In this document: in pieces, positions 46,242-56,123 of the stretch | Layout of the letters: every line of letters starts with the position of its first letter | Position numbering within the stretch: the first letter of the stretch is position 1 | DNA from: Mycolicibacterium aubagnense | GTDB taxonomy: Bacteria > Actinomycetota > Actinomycetes > Mycobacteriales > Mycobacteriaceae | Reading direction: 5' to 3' | NCBI RefSeq assembly: GCF_010730955.1 | Contig: NZ_AP022577.1 | Span: forward strand, 4,712,001-4,776,000 | DNA: 64,000 nt | Position numbers and translations under genes: made by a program | Notes under the pieces: model-generated | The model's database searches: none | What the model saw: the letters and a program-made list of their open reading frames with translations, nothing else | Told to the model about the DNA's origin: nothing

Positions 46242-47804
46242 ATGGCGGACACCCTTCAGCAGTTGCTTCGCGAGCGCGCCGGCCAGGACACCGTCGCCGT
46301 CAAGTACGGCGAGATGGCCTGGACCTGGCGAGAGTACGTGGCCGGAGCGCAGGCACAGGCCGCCGCCCTGATCGGCCAGGCCGACCCGCTGCGGCCCCTG
46401 CACGTGGGCACCCTGCTGGGTAACACCCCTGAGATGCTGACGGCGCTGGCCGCCGCGGCGCTGGGCGGCTATGTGCTGTGCGGTATCAACAACACTCGCC
46501 GCGGTGAGGCGCTCGCCCGTGACATCGCGCGCGTCGAATGTCAGATCGTGCTGGTGGATCAGCAAGGCCGAGAGCTCCTGCAGGGCCTCGATCTGCCGGG
46601 CGTCACCGTCATCGACGTCACCGCGACCGAGTGGCCGCAGCGGGACCTGACCCCGCATCGTGAAGTCGGACCCGACGACACCTTCATGATGATCTTCACC
46701 TCGGGCACCAGCGGTGAGCCCAAGGCCGTCGAGGTGGCCCATGCCATCGTGCTGTTCTCCGCCGCGGCGCTCGTGCAGCGCTACGGCCTCACCGAGGCGG
46801 ACACCTGTTACCTGGCCATGCCGCTGTTCCACTCCAACGGCGTCTACGCAGGCTGGGGCGTCGCACTCGGATCCGGAGCGGCGATGGCGCCCGCGCAGTT
46901 CTCCGCGTCGAGCTTCCTCCCGGACGTCCGCCGCTACGGCGCGACCTACATGAATTACGTCGGCAAGCCGCTGGCGTACATCTTGGCGACCGCCGAGCGG
47001 CCCGACGACCACGACAACCCCCTGCGGGTGGCGTTCGGTAACGAAGCTGCCGACCGTGACATCGATGAGTTCAGCCGTCGCTTCGACTGCAGCGTGTGGG
47101 ACGGTTTCGGCTCGACCGAGCTCGCGATCATCATCACGCGGTCCGAAGGCACCCCGGCCGGCAGTGTCGGGCAGGGTTTTCCGGGCGTGGCCATCTATGA
47201 CCCGGAGACCGTCACCGAATGCGAGGTGGCCCGCTTCGATGAAACGGGCGCGCTCAGCAACGCCGAGACGGCCACCGGCGAGCTGGTGAACACCAACGGC
47301 AGCGGGATGTTCCGTGGCTACCACAACGACCAGGGTGCGACCGAGGAACGGCTGCGGCACGGTATGTACTGGTCGGGCGACCTGGCTTACCGCGATGCGG
47401 ACGGCTGGATCTACCTGGCCGGCCGCACCGGGGACTGGATGCGGGTCGACGGCGAGAACCTCACCGCGGCGCCCATCGAGCGAATCCTGTTGCGGCATCC
47501 GGTGATCAGCCGGGTGGCCGTGTACCCGGTGCCCGATGAGTTCGTCGGCGACCAGGTGATGGCGGCCATGGTGCTGCGCGACGGTCAGACCCTCGACCCG
47601 AAGTCGTTCGCGGAATTCCTGGCCGCGCAGCCGGACATGTCCCCGAAGTCCTGGCCGCGGTACGTCTGGCTGGCCGACGACCTGCCCAGCACCGCGACCA
47701 ACAAGATTCTCAAGCGGGAACTGGTCGCCCTGGGCGCGGATCCGGCCGGCCGGGTGCTGTGGAAGCGCGACGATACCGAGTACACGCGGCTGACCGAAAA
47801 CTGA
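46242..47804 (+). CDS. Fatty-acyl-CoA synthetase (FadD-type, ANL superfamily)
   Basis: This 520-residue AMP-forming ligase has the P-loop-like IFTSGTSGEPKAVEVAH near residue 155, MPLFHSNGVYAGWG, the adenine motif WDGFGSTE, YWSGDLAYRDADGWIYLAGR and the catalytic C-terminal Lys in TATNKILKRELV. It should activate a fatty or other carboxylic acid as an acyl-CoA. From memory it is nearest the FadD1/FadD17 kind, but I cannot assign a number. SD GGGAG lies upstream of ATG 46242. Divergent TetR control is likely. Confidence 0.86.
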   Translation: MADTLQQLLRERAGQDTVAVKYGEMAWTWREYVAGAQAQAAALIGQADPLRPLHVGTLLGNTPEMLTALAAAALGGYVLCGINNTRRGEALARDIARVECQIVLVDQQGRELLQGLDLPGVTVIDVTATEWPQRDLTPHREVGPDDTFMMIFTSGTSGEPKAVEVAHAIVLFSAAALVQRYGLTEADTCYLAMPLFHSNGVYAGWGVALGSGAAMAPAQFSASSFLPDVRRYGATYMNYVGKPLAYILATAERPDDHDNPLRVAFGNEAADRDIDEFSRRFDCSVWDGFGSTELAIIITRSEGTPAGSVGQGFPGVAIYDPETVTECEVARFDETGALSNAETATGELVNTNGSGMFRGYHNDQGATEERLRHGMYWSGDLAYRDADGWIYLAGRTGDWMRVDGENLTAAPIERILLRHPVISRVAVYPVPDEFVGDQVMAAMVLRDGQTLDPKSFAEFLAAQPDMSPKSWPRYVWLADDLPSTATNKILKRELVALGADPAGRVLWKRDDTEYTRLTEN

Positions 47805-47881
47805 TTTCGGGCATCGTGTCCCTCTGATGGGTACCCGTTCGTCTCACTGCTGTTGGACGATCAACCCAGAAGGAGACCACG

Positions 47882-48226
47882 ATGAAATACGCAACTCTGA
47901 TCTACACCCGGCCGGGCAGCCACGACGCGGAGCTCACCGAAGATGAGCAGGCCGCGCTGAGCGCTGAGTACATGGCGCTGCGGTTCGAGCCGCAGTGCGT
48001 CGGCGGCGGCCACTTGCAGCCTGTCGAGACGGCCACCACGGTTCGTGCCGACGGCCTGATCACCGATGGCCCATACGCCGACACCAAAGAGGTGTTCGCC
48101 GGCTACTTCGTCATCGAAGCCGACAACCTCGACCAGGCTCTGGAGTGGGCGCAACGGATTCCTGCGGTACGCCTCGGGGGTGCCGTCGAGGTGCGTCCGC
48201 TCGTTGAGATGCCGGGGGAGGTGTAG
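47882..48226 (+). CDS. DGPF/YCII-type protein linked to an ECF42 sigma factor
   Basis: This 114-residue protein has a YCII-related ferredoxin-like fold. It starts MKYATLIYTRPGSH, has the hallmark ITDGPYADTKEVFAGYF and ends AVEVRPLVEMPG. DGPF-type proteins are typically encoded beside ECF42 sigma factors and are presumed to be part of their signalling or output. AGAAGGAG precedes the ATG. The sigma gene starts at or before its stop codon, so the two are co-translated. Confidence 0.85.
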   Translation: MKYATLIYTRPGSHDAELTEDEQAALSAEYMALRFEPQCVGGGHLQPVETATTVRADGLITDGPYADTKEVFAGYFVIEADNLDQALEWAQRIPAVRLGGAVEVRPLVEMPGEV

Positions 48227-49451
48227 GGCGAGCGAAGCGACGGGAAGGGTCCAGGCACTGATCAACGATGTTTTCCAGCGAGACTGGGGCCGGGTCCTGG
48301 CCGCGCTCATCGGTGTCCTCGGCGACTTCGAGCTCGCCGAGGACGCCGCGCAGGAGGCGTTCGTCCGCGCTGCCGAGCGGTGGCCCCGCGACGGCGTGCC
48401 GGACGCGCCGGTGGCCTGGCTGGTGCGGACCGGACGCAATGTGGCGGTCGATCGGTTGCGCCGCGAGCAGACGCTGCGCGCCAAAACCCGGCTACTGCAA
48501 GCGGATAAACAGGCGACGACCATGGACGAGATCGACCTCGACGACAGCACCATCGGCGACGAGCGCCTGCAGCTCGTCTTCATGTGTTGCCATCCGGCGT
48601 TGGCCCGCGAAGCCCAGGTGGCCCTCACCCTGCGGGCCCTCGGCGGACTGACGACGGCCGAGATCGGGCGCGCCTTCCTGGTCTCCGAGGACACGATGAA
48701 GCGCCGGCTCTCCCGCGCCAAGGCCAAGATCAAGGCGACGAACATCCCGTTCGCCCTGCCGGCGGACCGGCTGCTGCCCGACCGGGTGGCGGCGGTCCTC
48801 GCAGTGATCTACCTGATCTTCAACGAGGGCTTCACCGAGCGCGGCGACCTCGCCGCCGAAGCGATCAGGCTGGGCCGGCTCCTCGCGGAATTGTTGGCCG
48901 ACGAGCCCGAGGCGTACGGGCTGCTGGCGCTGATGCTGCTACACGATTCGCGACGAGCGGCCCGCGTGGTCGACGGCCGGGTCGTGCCCCTCGCCGAGCA
49001 GGACCGCGCGTTGCACGACCAGGCCAAGGTCGATGCCGGACGGGCAGCGCTCGACCGTGCGCTGGCTCTGCGGCTGGCCGGCGGGCCCTACGTGCTGCAG
49101 GCGGCCATCGCCTCGTTGCAGGCCGAGGAGCAGATCGATTGGCACGAGGTCGTGATCTTGTACGAGCGGCTCGAACAGCTGACCGGCTCACCGGTTGTCG
49201 CCCTCAACCGTGCGGTGGCCATCGCCGAGGCCGGCGACCCCGAGCGGGCGCTGGACCTCATCGACGCGCTTGACCTGGGTGATTACCGCTATCTGCCGTC
49301 GACTCGGGCGGAATTGTTGCGGCGGCTGGGCCGGACCGGCGAGGCGCGGAGCGCGTTCGAACGTGCCCTGGCGCTGGCCACGACCGATCCAGAACGACGA
49401 TTCCTGGAGCGCCGGCTGGCTGAGCTGGGGCAGCGCGGCACCCAGGAATAG
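48204..49451 (+). CDS. ECF42-like RNA polymerase sigma factor with C-terminal TPR-like domain
   Basis: This protein of about 415 residues has sigma-2 (DWGRVLAALIGVLGDFELAED, then AAQEAFVRAAERWP), sigma-4 (ALTLRALGGLTTAEIGRAFL, SEDTMKRRLSRAKAKIKA) and a 230-residue C-terminal extension. The extension holds the conserved YLIFNEGFTERGDLAAEAIR and helical TPR-like repeats. These are features of ECF42 factors, which have no anti-sigma factor and use the extension for control. The start is uncertain: TTG 48204 lies inside the YCII gene and no ATG or GTG fits the homologous N-terminus. The partner gene carries the DGPY motif. Confidence 0.85.
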   Translation: MRCRGRCRASEATGRVQALINDVFQRDWGRVLAALIGVLGDFELAEDAAQEAFVRAAERWPRDGVPDAPVAWLVRTGRNVAVDRLRREQTLRAKTRLLQADKQATTMDEIDLDDSTIGDERLQLVFMCCHPALAREAQVALTLRALGGLTTAEIGRAFLVSEDTMKRRLSRAKAKIKATNIPFALPADRLLPDRVAAVLAVIYLIFNEGFTERGDLAAEAIRLGRLLAELLADEPEAYGLLALMLLHDSRRAARVVDGRVVPLAEQDRALHDQAKVDAGRAALDRALALRLAGGPYVLQAAIASLQAEEQIDWHEVVILYERLEQLTGSPVVALNRAVAIAEAGDPERALDLIDALDLGDYRYLPSTRAELLRRLGRTGEARSAFERALALATTDPERRFLERRLAELGQRGTQE

Positions 49452-49579
49452 TCGGCGACCCGGCCGCGTTTAGGACCTTGGCGGCTGACCTGGCATAATC
49501 GACCGCCGAACCCCCTCGGCTCCGGTTCACGTCCGAATCCTCGGGCGACCCGGCGCCATCGATCACAGAGGACCATGAC

Positions 49580-49816
49580 ATGAAATCGGGTATCCACCCC
49601 GCATACGTTGAGACCACCGTGGTCTGCGGTTGCGGTAACAGCTTCCAGACTCGTAGCACCAAGGAAAACGGCCACATCGTGGTCGAGGTGTGCTCGCAGT
49701 GCCACCCGTTCTACACGGGCAAGCAGAAGCTTCTCGACACCGGCGGCCGCGTGGCCCGCTTCGAGGCGCGGTACGGCAAGCGCAACACCGGCTCGAAGGC
49801 CGCGTCCGAGAGCTAG
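49580..49816 (+). CDS. rpmE: 50S ribosomal protein L31
   Basis: This 78-residue protein is the zinc-binding (C+) form: CGCG in [15 protein letters not shown] and CSQC in [18 protein letters not shown] supply four Cys ligands. A C-minus paralogue is expected elsewhere for zinc-poor growth, as in other mycobacteria. GAGGACC lies upstream of the ATG. It is followed by a terminator at 49825. Confidence 0.97.
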   Translation: MKSGIHPAYVETTVVCGCGNSFQTRSTKENGHIVVEVCSQCHPFYTGKQKLLDTGGRVARFEARYGKRNTGSKAASES

Positions 49817-49824
49817 CTTCGTTC

Positions 49825-49870
49825 ACGGCGCCCGATCTGTCGCATTCGCGTCAGGTCCGGGCGCCGTTTT
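49825..49870 (+). terminator. Intrinsic terminator after rpmE
   Basis: ACGGCGCCCG (49825-49834) pairs with CGGGCGCCGT (49858-49867) around a 23-base loop and is followed by TTT at the end of the stem. It lies 8 bp after the L31 stop codon and before prfA. Confidence 0.65.
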
Positions 49871-49912
49871 CGTACCCGGCACCCGGCACAGAACAACCGC
49901 AGGAGTCCTCAA

Positions 49913-50992
49913 GTGGCAGAGACAGATACAGCGCCCCGCATCGAGGCGCTGTTGGCCGAGCACGCCGATCTCGAGCGGCAGTTGGGCGACCCGAATCTGC
50001 ACGCTGATGCCGGCGCGGCCCGCAAGGTCGGTCGCCGGTTCGCGCAGGTGTCGCCGATCGTCGTCACCTATCGCAAGCTCGAGGCTGCCCAGGGTGACCT
50101 CGAAGCGGCTCGTGAGCTGGCCGCCGAGGACGCCGCGTTCGCCGCGGAGGTGCCCGAGCTGGAGGCCCGTGTCGCCGAACTCGACGCCAAACTGACCGAC
50201 CTGCTGGCCCCGCGTGATCCGCACGACGCCGACGACGTCGTCCTCGAAGTGAAGTCCGGTGAGGGCGGCGAAGAATCGGCCCTGTTCGCAGCCGACCTTG
50301 CGCGCATGTACATCCGGTACGCCGAGCGCCATGGCTGGACCGTCGCGGTGCTCGACGAGACCTGGTCGGACCTCGGCGGCTACAAGGACGCCACCATCAC
50401 CATCGCCAGCAAGGGCGACTCGGCCGACGGCGTGTGGTCCCGCATGAAATTCGAGGGCGGTGTCCACCGCGTGCAGCGCGTGCCCGTCACCGAATCCCAG
50501 GGTCGCGTGCACACCTCGGCAGCCGGCGTCCTGGTCTACCCGGAGCCCGAGGACGTCGAGCAGGTCCAGATCGACGAATCCGACCTGCGGATCGACGTGT
50601 ACCGGTCGTCCGGCAAGGGTGGTCAGGGCGTCAACACGACCGACTCAGCGGTCCGCATCACGCACCTGCCCACGGGCATCGTCGTCACCTGCCAGAACGA
50701 GCGCTCGCAGCTGCAGAACAAGGCCCGAGCCATGGTGGTGCTCGCCGCCCGGTTGCAGGCGCTGGCCGAAGAGCAGGCCTCGGCGGACGCATCCGCCGAC
50801 CGCGCCAGCCAGATCCGCACCGTCGACCGCAGCGAGCGCATCCGGACCTACAACTTCCCCGAGAACCGGATCGCCGATCACCGCATCAACTTCAAGGCCC
50901 ACAACCTCGACCAGGTGCTCGACGGCGACATGGACGCGCTGCTCGACGCCCTGGCGGCCGCCGACAAGCAGGCCCGGCTCGCGCAGGAGTGA
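49913..50992 (+). CDS. prfA: Peptide chain release factor 1
   Basis: This 359-residue factor ends translation at UAA and UAG. The codon-recognition tripeptide is PVT in [17 protein letters not shown] (RF1 class, not the SPF of RF2). The GGQ motif is at 236-238 in [19 protein letters not shown] 49913 is 9 bp after an AGGAG. The next gene encodes the methylase that modifies the GGQ glutamine. Confidence 0.97.
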   Translation: MAETDTAPRIEALLAEHADLERQLGDPNLHADAGAARKVGRRFAQVSPIVVTYRKLEAAQGDLEAARELAAEDAAFAAEVPELEARVAELDAKLTDLLAPRDPHDADDVVLEVKSGEGGEESALFAADLARMYIRYAERHGWTVAVLDETWSDLGGYKDATITIASKGDSADGVWSRMKFEGGVHRVQRVPVTESQGRVHTSAAGVLVYPEPEDVEQVQIDESDLRIDVYRSSGKGGQGVNTTDSAVRITHLPTGIVVTCQNERSQLQNKARAMVVLAARLQALAEEQASADASADRASQIRTVDRSERIRTYNFPENRIADHRINFKAHNLDQVLDGDMDALLDALAAADKQARLAQE

Positions 50993-51001
50993 CCCGCAAG
51001 A

Positions 51002-51847
51002 GTGACCGGCAAAAGTGACTCCGTCAGACAAGCGATCGCTGACGCGGCTGCCGTGCTCGCTGCCGCGGGCGTCGACTCCGCCCGCGTCGACGCCGAGTAC
51101 CTCGCCGCGCACGCTGCGGGGGTGGACCGCGCCCGGGTGATGTTCGCCGAGCCCGATCCCGCGTTCTATCCGCATTTCCGTGACCTGGTGGAACGTCGCG
51201 CGCAGCGAATTCCCTTGCAGCACTTGATCGGAACGGCCGCGTTCGGTCCGGTGGAGGTGCAGGTCGGTCCGGGAGTGTTCATTCCCCGCCCGGAGACCGA
51301 GGCGCTGCTGGAGTGGGCCATGAAACAGCCAATGTCGCCGAGCCCGGTGATCGTGGACCTGTGCACCGGGTCGGGAGCCCTGGCATTGGCGTTGGCGCAC
51401 ACCTGGCCGCAGGCAAAGGTCGTGGCCGTCGAGAAATCCCCGGAGGCTCTGGTCTACGCCCGGCGCAACTGTGCCGGCACCGCCGTCGAGGTGCTGGCGG
51501 CCGACGTCACAGTTCCCGGCCTGCTGGCAGACCGGAACGGCACAGTGGACCTGCTGGTATCCAACCCGCCGTACATCCCGGACGGTGCCGACCTTGATCC
51601 CGAAGTCATCGACCACGACCCGGCCGCGGCCCTGTTCGGCGGCCCCGACGGCATGTCCGTCATCGTGCCGATCATCGCGCTGGCGGCGCGGTTGCTGCGT
51701 CCGGGCGGCGCGCTGGGCGTCGAGCACGACGACACCACGGCGGATCAGGTGGTGGCCGCGTTGGAGCGCGACGGTACGTTCGGAGACATCACCGCTCGGC
51801 TCGATCTGACCGGGCGGTCCCGGTTCGTCACCGCGACCCGGCGGTAA
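51002..51847 (+). CDS. prmC: Release factor glutamine methyltransferase
   Basis: This 281-residue SAM-dependent enzyme has a helical N-domain, then FIPRPETEALLEWA, the SAM motif VDLCTGSGALALALA and catalytic NPPY at 188-191 in LLVSNPPYIPDGA. It methylates the GGQ glutamine of RF1 and RF2. It was formerly called HemK. GTG 51002 lies 9 bp after prfA, so the two are one transcript. Confidence 0.95.
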   Translation: MTGKSDSVRQAIADAAAVLAAAGVDSARVDAEYLAAHAAGVDRARVMFAEPDPAFYPHFRDLVERRAQRIPLQHLIGTAAFGPVEVQVGPGVFIPRPETEALLEWAMKQPMSPSPVIVDLCTGSGALALALAHTWPQAKVVAVEKSPEALVYARRNCAGTAVEVLAADVTVPGLLADRNGTVDLLVSNPPYIPDGADLDPEVIDHDPAAALFGGPDGMSVIVPIIALAARLLRPGGALGVEHDDTTADQVVAALERDGTFGDITARLDLTGRSRFVTATRR

Positions 51848-51890
51848 ACGGGGCATGGCAACCGACGAATGCTTGCGTGAGGAGTCATAG

Positions 51891-52550
51891 ATGGAGACGT
51901 TCGACTGCGGCGATGCGGCCAAGCGCACCACGGGGATCGCCTCGGCGATCAGTGCGCTCAAGGGCGGTCGCCTGGTCGTGCTGCCCACCGACACCGTCTA
52001 CGGGCTCGGCGCCGACGCCTTCAACAGCGAGGCGGTGGCGGCGCTGCTGGCCGCAAAGGGGAGGGGCCGCAACATGCCGGTCCCGGTCCTGGTCGGTTCA
52101 TGGCGCACCATCGACGGCCTGGTCTACGCCGTGCCGCCGTCGGCGCGCGACCTGATCGAGGCATTCTGGCCGGGCGCGCTGAGCCTGGTGGTCCGTCAGG
52201 CCCCGTCGCTGTCGTGGGACCTCGGTGACACCAACGGCAGCGTCATGCTGCGTATGCCACTGCACCCCGTGGCCATCGAGCTGTTGCGCGAGGTCGGCCC
52301 CATGGCCGTGTCCAGCGCCAACGTCTCCGGCCAGCCGCCCGCCGTCAACGCCGAGGAGGCGCGGGCGCAGCTGGGCGACAAGGTCGAGGTGTACCTGGAC
52401 GCCGGACCGGCGACCAAGCAGGCCGCGTCCACGATCGTCGACCTCACCAGCGCGACGCCGCGGGTGCTGCGCGAAGGACCGATCTCCGTCTCGCAGATCG
52501 CCGAAGTGCTCGGCGTCGCACCGGAGTCGCTGACCGGCGAGGTGCCGTGA
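51891..52550 (+). CDS. Threonylcarbamoyl-AMP synthase (Sua5/YrdC family)
   Basis: This 219-residue protein is the YrdC-like domain alone. It has GGRLVVLPTDTVYGLGADAF near residue 27 and VLVGSW, FWPGALSLVVR and GPMAVSSANVSGQPP. It makes threonylcarbamoyl-AMP for the universal tRNA modification t6A. The position between prmC and wecA matches Rv1301. TGAGGAGTCATAG precedes the ATG. The wecA GTG overlaps its stop codon. Confidence 0.92.
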   Translation: METFDCGDAAKRTTGIASAISALKGGRLVVLPTDTVYGLGADAFNSEAVAALLAAKGRGRNMPVPVLVGSWRTIDGLVYAVPPSARDLIEAFWPGALSLVVRQAPSLSWDLGDTNGSVMLRMPLHPVAIELLREVGPMAVSSANVSGQPPAVNAEEARAQLGDKVEVYLDAGPATKQAASTIVDLTSATPRVLREGPISVSQIAEVLGVAPESLTGEVP

Positions 52551-53743
52551 CTGTAGTTGCCGACGCAGGCCGGCTGCTCGCACAGATCGACCGGGGTACC
52601 GGGGTTCCGCTCCGGGAGCTGGTGCTGGTCGGTCTCACCGCGGCGATCATCACCTACTTCGCCACCGGCTGGGTGCGGGCGCTGGCCTTCCGCTTCGGTG
52701 CGGTCGCCTACCCGCGCGAACGTGACGTCCACGTTCAGCCGGTCCCGCGCATGGGCGGGCTGGCCATGTACATCGGGGTGGTCGCCGCCGTGCTGCTGGC
52801 CTCCCAATTGCCCGCCCTGACGCGAGGTTTCGTCTATTCGTCGGGCATGCCGGCGGTCGTGGTGGCCGGCGGCCTGATCATGCTCATCGGCCTGATCGAC
52901 GACCGCTGGGGCCTGGACGCCCTGACCAAGTTCGCGGGGCAGATCACCGCGGCCAGCGTCCTGGTCACCATGGGCGTCGCGTGGAGTGTGCTGTACATCC
53001 CGATCGGCGGCGTCGGCACCATCGTGCTGGACCAGGCGTCTTCCATCCTGCTGACCCTGGCGCTGACGGTGTCGATCGTCAACGCGATGAACTTCGTCGA
53101 CGGGCTCGACGGCCTGGCTGCCGGGCTCGGCCTCATCACCGCGTCGGCCATCTGCATCTTCTCGGTCGGGCTGCTGCGCGACCACGGCGGTGACGTGTTG
53201 TTCTACCCGCCGGCCGTCATCTCGGTGGTGCTTGCCGGCGCGTGCCTGGGTTTCCTGCCGCACAACTTCCATCCGGCCCGCATCTTCATGGGGGATTCCG
53301 GGTCCATGCTGATCGGCCTGATGCTGGCGGCTGCGTCGACCACCGCAGCCGGCCCGATTTCCCAGAACGCTTACGGCGCGCGCGACGTGTTTGCTTTGCT
53401 GTCGCCGTTCCTGTTGGTGGTTGCGGTGATGTTCGTGCCGGCCCTCGACATGCTGCTGGCGATCGTGCGTCGCACCCGGGCCGGCCTGAGCCCGTTCAGT
53501 CCCGACAAGATGCATCTGCACCATCGGCTGCTGCAGATCGGCCACTCGCATCGCCGCGTCGTGCTGCTCATCTACCTATGGGTGGGCATCGTGGCGCTGG
53601 GGGCGGCCAGCACCATTTTCTTCGACCCCCGATACACGGGTGCGGTGATGCTCGGAGCCATCCTGCTGGCCGCTGTTTTCACCCTGATACCGCTCCTGCG
53701 GCGGCGCGATGACCTGCCAGAAGGCGAGTACGACAAAAAGTAG
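52547..53743 (+). CDS. wecA: Polyprenyl-phosphate GlcNAc-1-phosphate transferase WecA/Rfe
   Basis: This 398-residue polytopic membrane enzyme has about 11 helices. The catalytic acidic motifs are LIGLIDDRWGLDALTKF (Asp118, Asp119) and VNAMNFVDGLDGLAAG (Asp185, Asp188); the later HNFHPARIFMGDSGSMLIG and the HH cluster MHLHHRLLQIGHSHRR belong to the family. In mycobacteria it starts arabinogalactan linker synthesis by moving GlcNAc-1-phosphate to decaprenyl phosphate. GTG 52547 overlaps the sua5 stop (GTGA). Confidence 0.95.
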   Translation: MTVVADAGRLLAQIDRGTGVPLRELVLVGLTAAIITYFATGWVRALAFRFGAVAYPRERDVHVQPVPRMGGLAMYIGVVAAVLLASQLPALTRGFVYSSGMPAVVVAGGLIMLIGLIDDRWGLDALTKFAGQITAASVLVTMGVAWSVLYIPIGGVGTIVLDQASSILLTLALTVSIVNAMNFVDGLDGLAAGLGLITASAICIFSVGLLRDHGGDVLFYPPAVISVVLAGACLGFLPHNFHPARIFMGDSGSMLIGLMLAAASTTAAGPISQNAYGARDVFALLSPFLLVVAVMFVPALDMLLAIVRRTRAGLSPFSPDKMHLHHRLLQIGHSHRRVVLLIYLWVGIVALGAASTIFFDPRYTGAVMLGAILLAAVFTLIPLLRRRDDLPEGEYDKK

Positions 53744-54002
53744 TAGGTGCCCGTTTTCGGGTGCTCACCATGTGGTACGGTTCTGGCAGAACCCGAAAAA
53801 CCTCGCGGGTTGCCGGCCCGGCCCATCGGTTCACACAAGCCGATCGGCGCCGAATGACGACCGACAAAGGGAGCTTCCCCTTGGGTGATTCCAGTGTGCC
53901 CGACGCGCTCGATGTGACCTTCGATACGCTCTGTGGGCACGCACACAGGATTGCCAGGTATATGGGGACGGCACTCGTGACCGCGGGATTGAGGTGAACA
54001 CC
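53744..54002 (+). promoter_or_regulatory. Leader and promoter region of the atp operon
   Basis: This 259-bp gap between wecA and the atpI-like gene holds no credible gene. It contains the near-perfect palindrome GGTTCTGGCAGAACC (53779-53793). An overlapping hairpin AACCCG/CGGGTT (53790-53795 with 53806-53811) cannot form at the same time as a hairpin within the palindrome. A 79-codon frame (53761-53997) has no signal of coding. The region may hold the promoter; I see no certain boxes. Confidence 0.4.
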
Positions 54003-54479
54003 ATGACGACACCAGCGCAGGACGCGCCTTTGGTGTTGCCGGCAGTGGCTTTTCGGCCCGTGCGTTTGTTTGCTATCTCGCTCCTCGTGACGGCCATCGC
54101 GCTCGGCGGCGGCTACGCAGTGAGCGGCAATCTCAAGTTCGGCGCCTTCTTCGGTCTGGGCATGGCGCTCGGTCTGACCAACGCGATGCTGGTCCGTCGC
54201 GCGGTCGCCAAGGTCACCGCCAAGGACCACCCCCTGAAGATGCAGATGGCAGCCAACTCCGCGATGCGGCTGGTGGCCATCTCGGTGATCGCCCTGCTGA
54301 TCACCTGGCTCTTCAAGCCGGCCGGTATCGGCGTCCTCTTCGGGGTGGCACTTTTCCAGGCGATTCTTGTCATGAGCACCGCATTGCCGGTGATGAAGAA
54401 GGTCCGCGCCGGCCAGCGTGACGGTGGTGCCGGCGTCGACCAACCAGAAGCACACGACGGATCAGAAGCAAAGGACTGA
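54003..54479 (+). CDS. AtpI-like ATP synthase assembly protein
   Basis: This 158-residue protein has four hydrophobic segments: [55 protein letters not shown] and [20 protein letters not shown]. It is the Rv1303 counterpart, an AtpI-type protein thought to help assemble the c-ring. ATG 54003 is chosen because GAGGTG lies 6 bases upstream; GTG 53994 overlaps that site. It starts the atp operon. Confidence 0.85.
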   Translation: MTTPAQDAPLVLPAVAFRPVRLFAISLLVTAIALGGGYAVSGNLKFGAFFGLGMALGLTNAMLVRRAVAKVTAKDHPLKMQMAANSAMRLVAISVIALLITWLFKPAGIGVLFGVALFQAILVMSTALPVMKKVRAGQRDGGAGVDQPEAHDGSEAKD

Positions 54480-54487
54480 CGACCCAA

Positions 54488-55240
54488 GTGATTCAACAAT
54501 TCACCGCCGAGGCCGCCATCGAGGTCGGCCACCACGAGCAGCACGAGCTGTGGGGCTACACCTTCAACGTTGACACGATCATCGCCACCAGCGTGGCCGC
54601 GGTCATCGTCATCGCGTTGGCCTTCTTCGTGAAGGCGAAGGTGACCTCCACCGGAGTGCCCGGCGGTGTCCAGCTGTTCTTCGAGGCCATCACCATCCAG
54701 ATGCGCCAGCAGATCGAGACCGCGATCGGTATGAAGATTGCTCCGTTCGTGCTGCCGCTGGCCGTCACGATCTTCACCTTCATCCTGATCTCCAACTGGC
54801 TCTCGGTCCTGCCGGTGCAGTTCGGTGGGGAAGACGGTGGCGCGAAAGAGCTGCTGGCCCCGCCGGCCTCGGACATCAACTACGTGTTGGCGCTCGCGCT
54901 GTTCGTGTTCCTCTGCTACCACGCTGCGGGCATCTGGCGCCGGGGTGTCTTCGGCCACTTCAAGAAGCTGCTGAAGGGCCACGTCGCGGTCCTGGCTCCG
55001 ATCAACATCGTCGAGGAGATCGCCAAGCCGGTCTCGCTGTCTCTGCGACTCTTCGGAAACATGTTCGCCGGTGGCATCCTGGTCGCCCTGATCGCGATGT
55101 TCCCCTGGTACGTGCAGTGGGCGCCGAACGCCATCTGGAAGACCTTCGATCTGTTCGTCGGCCTGATCCAGGCGTTCATCTTCGCCCTGCTGACGATCCT
55201 GTACTTCAGCCAGTCGATGGAACTCGACGAGCACCACTAA
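54488..55240 (+). CDS. atpB: ATP synthase F0 subunit a
   Basis: This 250-residue membrane subunit forms the proton half-channels. The essential Arg187 lies in [19 protein letters not shown]. Five to six helices are seen. GTG 54488. The N-terminus contains a His-rich stretch ([12 protein letters not shown]). It should couple proton entry to rotation of the c-ring. Confidence 0.95.
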   Translation: MIQQFTAEAAIEVGHHEQHELWGYTFNVDTIIATSVAAVIVIALAFFVKAKVTSTGVPGGVQLFFEAITIQMRQQIETAIGMKIAPFVLPLAVTIFTFILISNWLSVLPVQFGGEDGGAKELLAPPASDINYVLALALFVFLCYHAAGIWRRGVFGHFKKLLKGHVAVLAPINIVEEIAKPVSLSLRLFGNMFAGGILVALIAMFPWYVQWAPNAIWKTFDLFVGLIQAFIFALLTILYFSQSMELDEHH

Positions 55241-55276
55241 GTACGCGCAAGACCCGTAGGAACCGCAAATAAGACC

Positions 55277-55580
<304 letters not shown>

Positions 55581-55589
55581 TCCGTCGAC

Positions 55590-56123
55590 ATGGGTGAATT
55601 GAGCGCAACCATCCTGGCCTCGGGCCAGGCAGCAGCGGAAGGCTCTGGTGGTGGAGGGGGTCAGAACTTCCTGATCCCCAACGCGACCTTCTTCGTCGTG
55701 CTGATCATCTTCCTGATCGTGCTCGGCGTGATCGGCAAGTGGGTTGTGCCACCGATCAGCAAGGTCTTGGTCGAACGCGAGGAAATGCTGGCCAAGACCG
55801 CTGCTGACAACCGGAAGTCGGCTGAGCAGGTGGCCGCCGCAGAGGCGGACTACAACGCGGCGATGGCGGGTGCTCGTACGGAGGCTTCGGCCATCCGCGA
55901 CGAGGCTCGCAACGAGGGCCGCAAGGTCGTCGACCAGGCGCGTGCAGCGGCGAGTGGTGAGGTGGCCGAAACCCTCAAGGGTGCCGACCAGGCACTGTCC
56001 GCACAGCGGCAGTCCACACAGACCGAACTGCAGTCGTCGGTCGACAACCTGTCCCAGACGCTGGCGAGCCGAATCCTCGGCATCGAGTTGGCCTCTGACG
56101 TGAAATCAGGCGGGAGCCAGTAG
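55590..56123 (+). CDS. atpF: ATP synthase F0 subunit b
   Basis: This 177-residue protein has one N-terminal helix ([20 protein letters not shown], about residues 31-50) then a long charged, Ala-rich coiled coil ([20 protein letters not shown]). It forms the peripheral stalk with AtpH. It ends directly at the atpH ATG. Confidence 0.94.
   Translation: MGELSATILASGQAAAEGSGGGGGQNFLIPNATFFVVLIIFLIVLGVIGKWVVPPISKVLVEREEMLAKTAADNRKSAEQVAAAEADYNAAMAGARTEASAIRDEARNEGRKVVDQARAAASGEVAETLKGADQALSAQRQSTQTELQSSVDNLSQTLASRILGIELASDVKSGGSQ

Noticed and set aside
53761..53997. 79-codon frame in the atp leader
   Set aside because: No recognisable domain, overlaps the ribosome site of the atpI-like gene, and spans the palindrome; more likely leader RNA.
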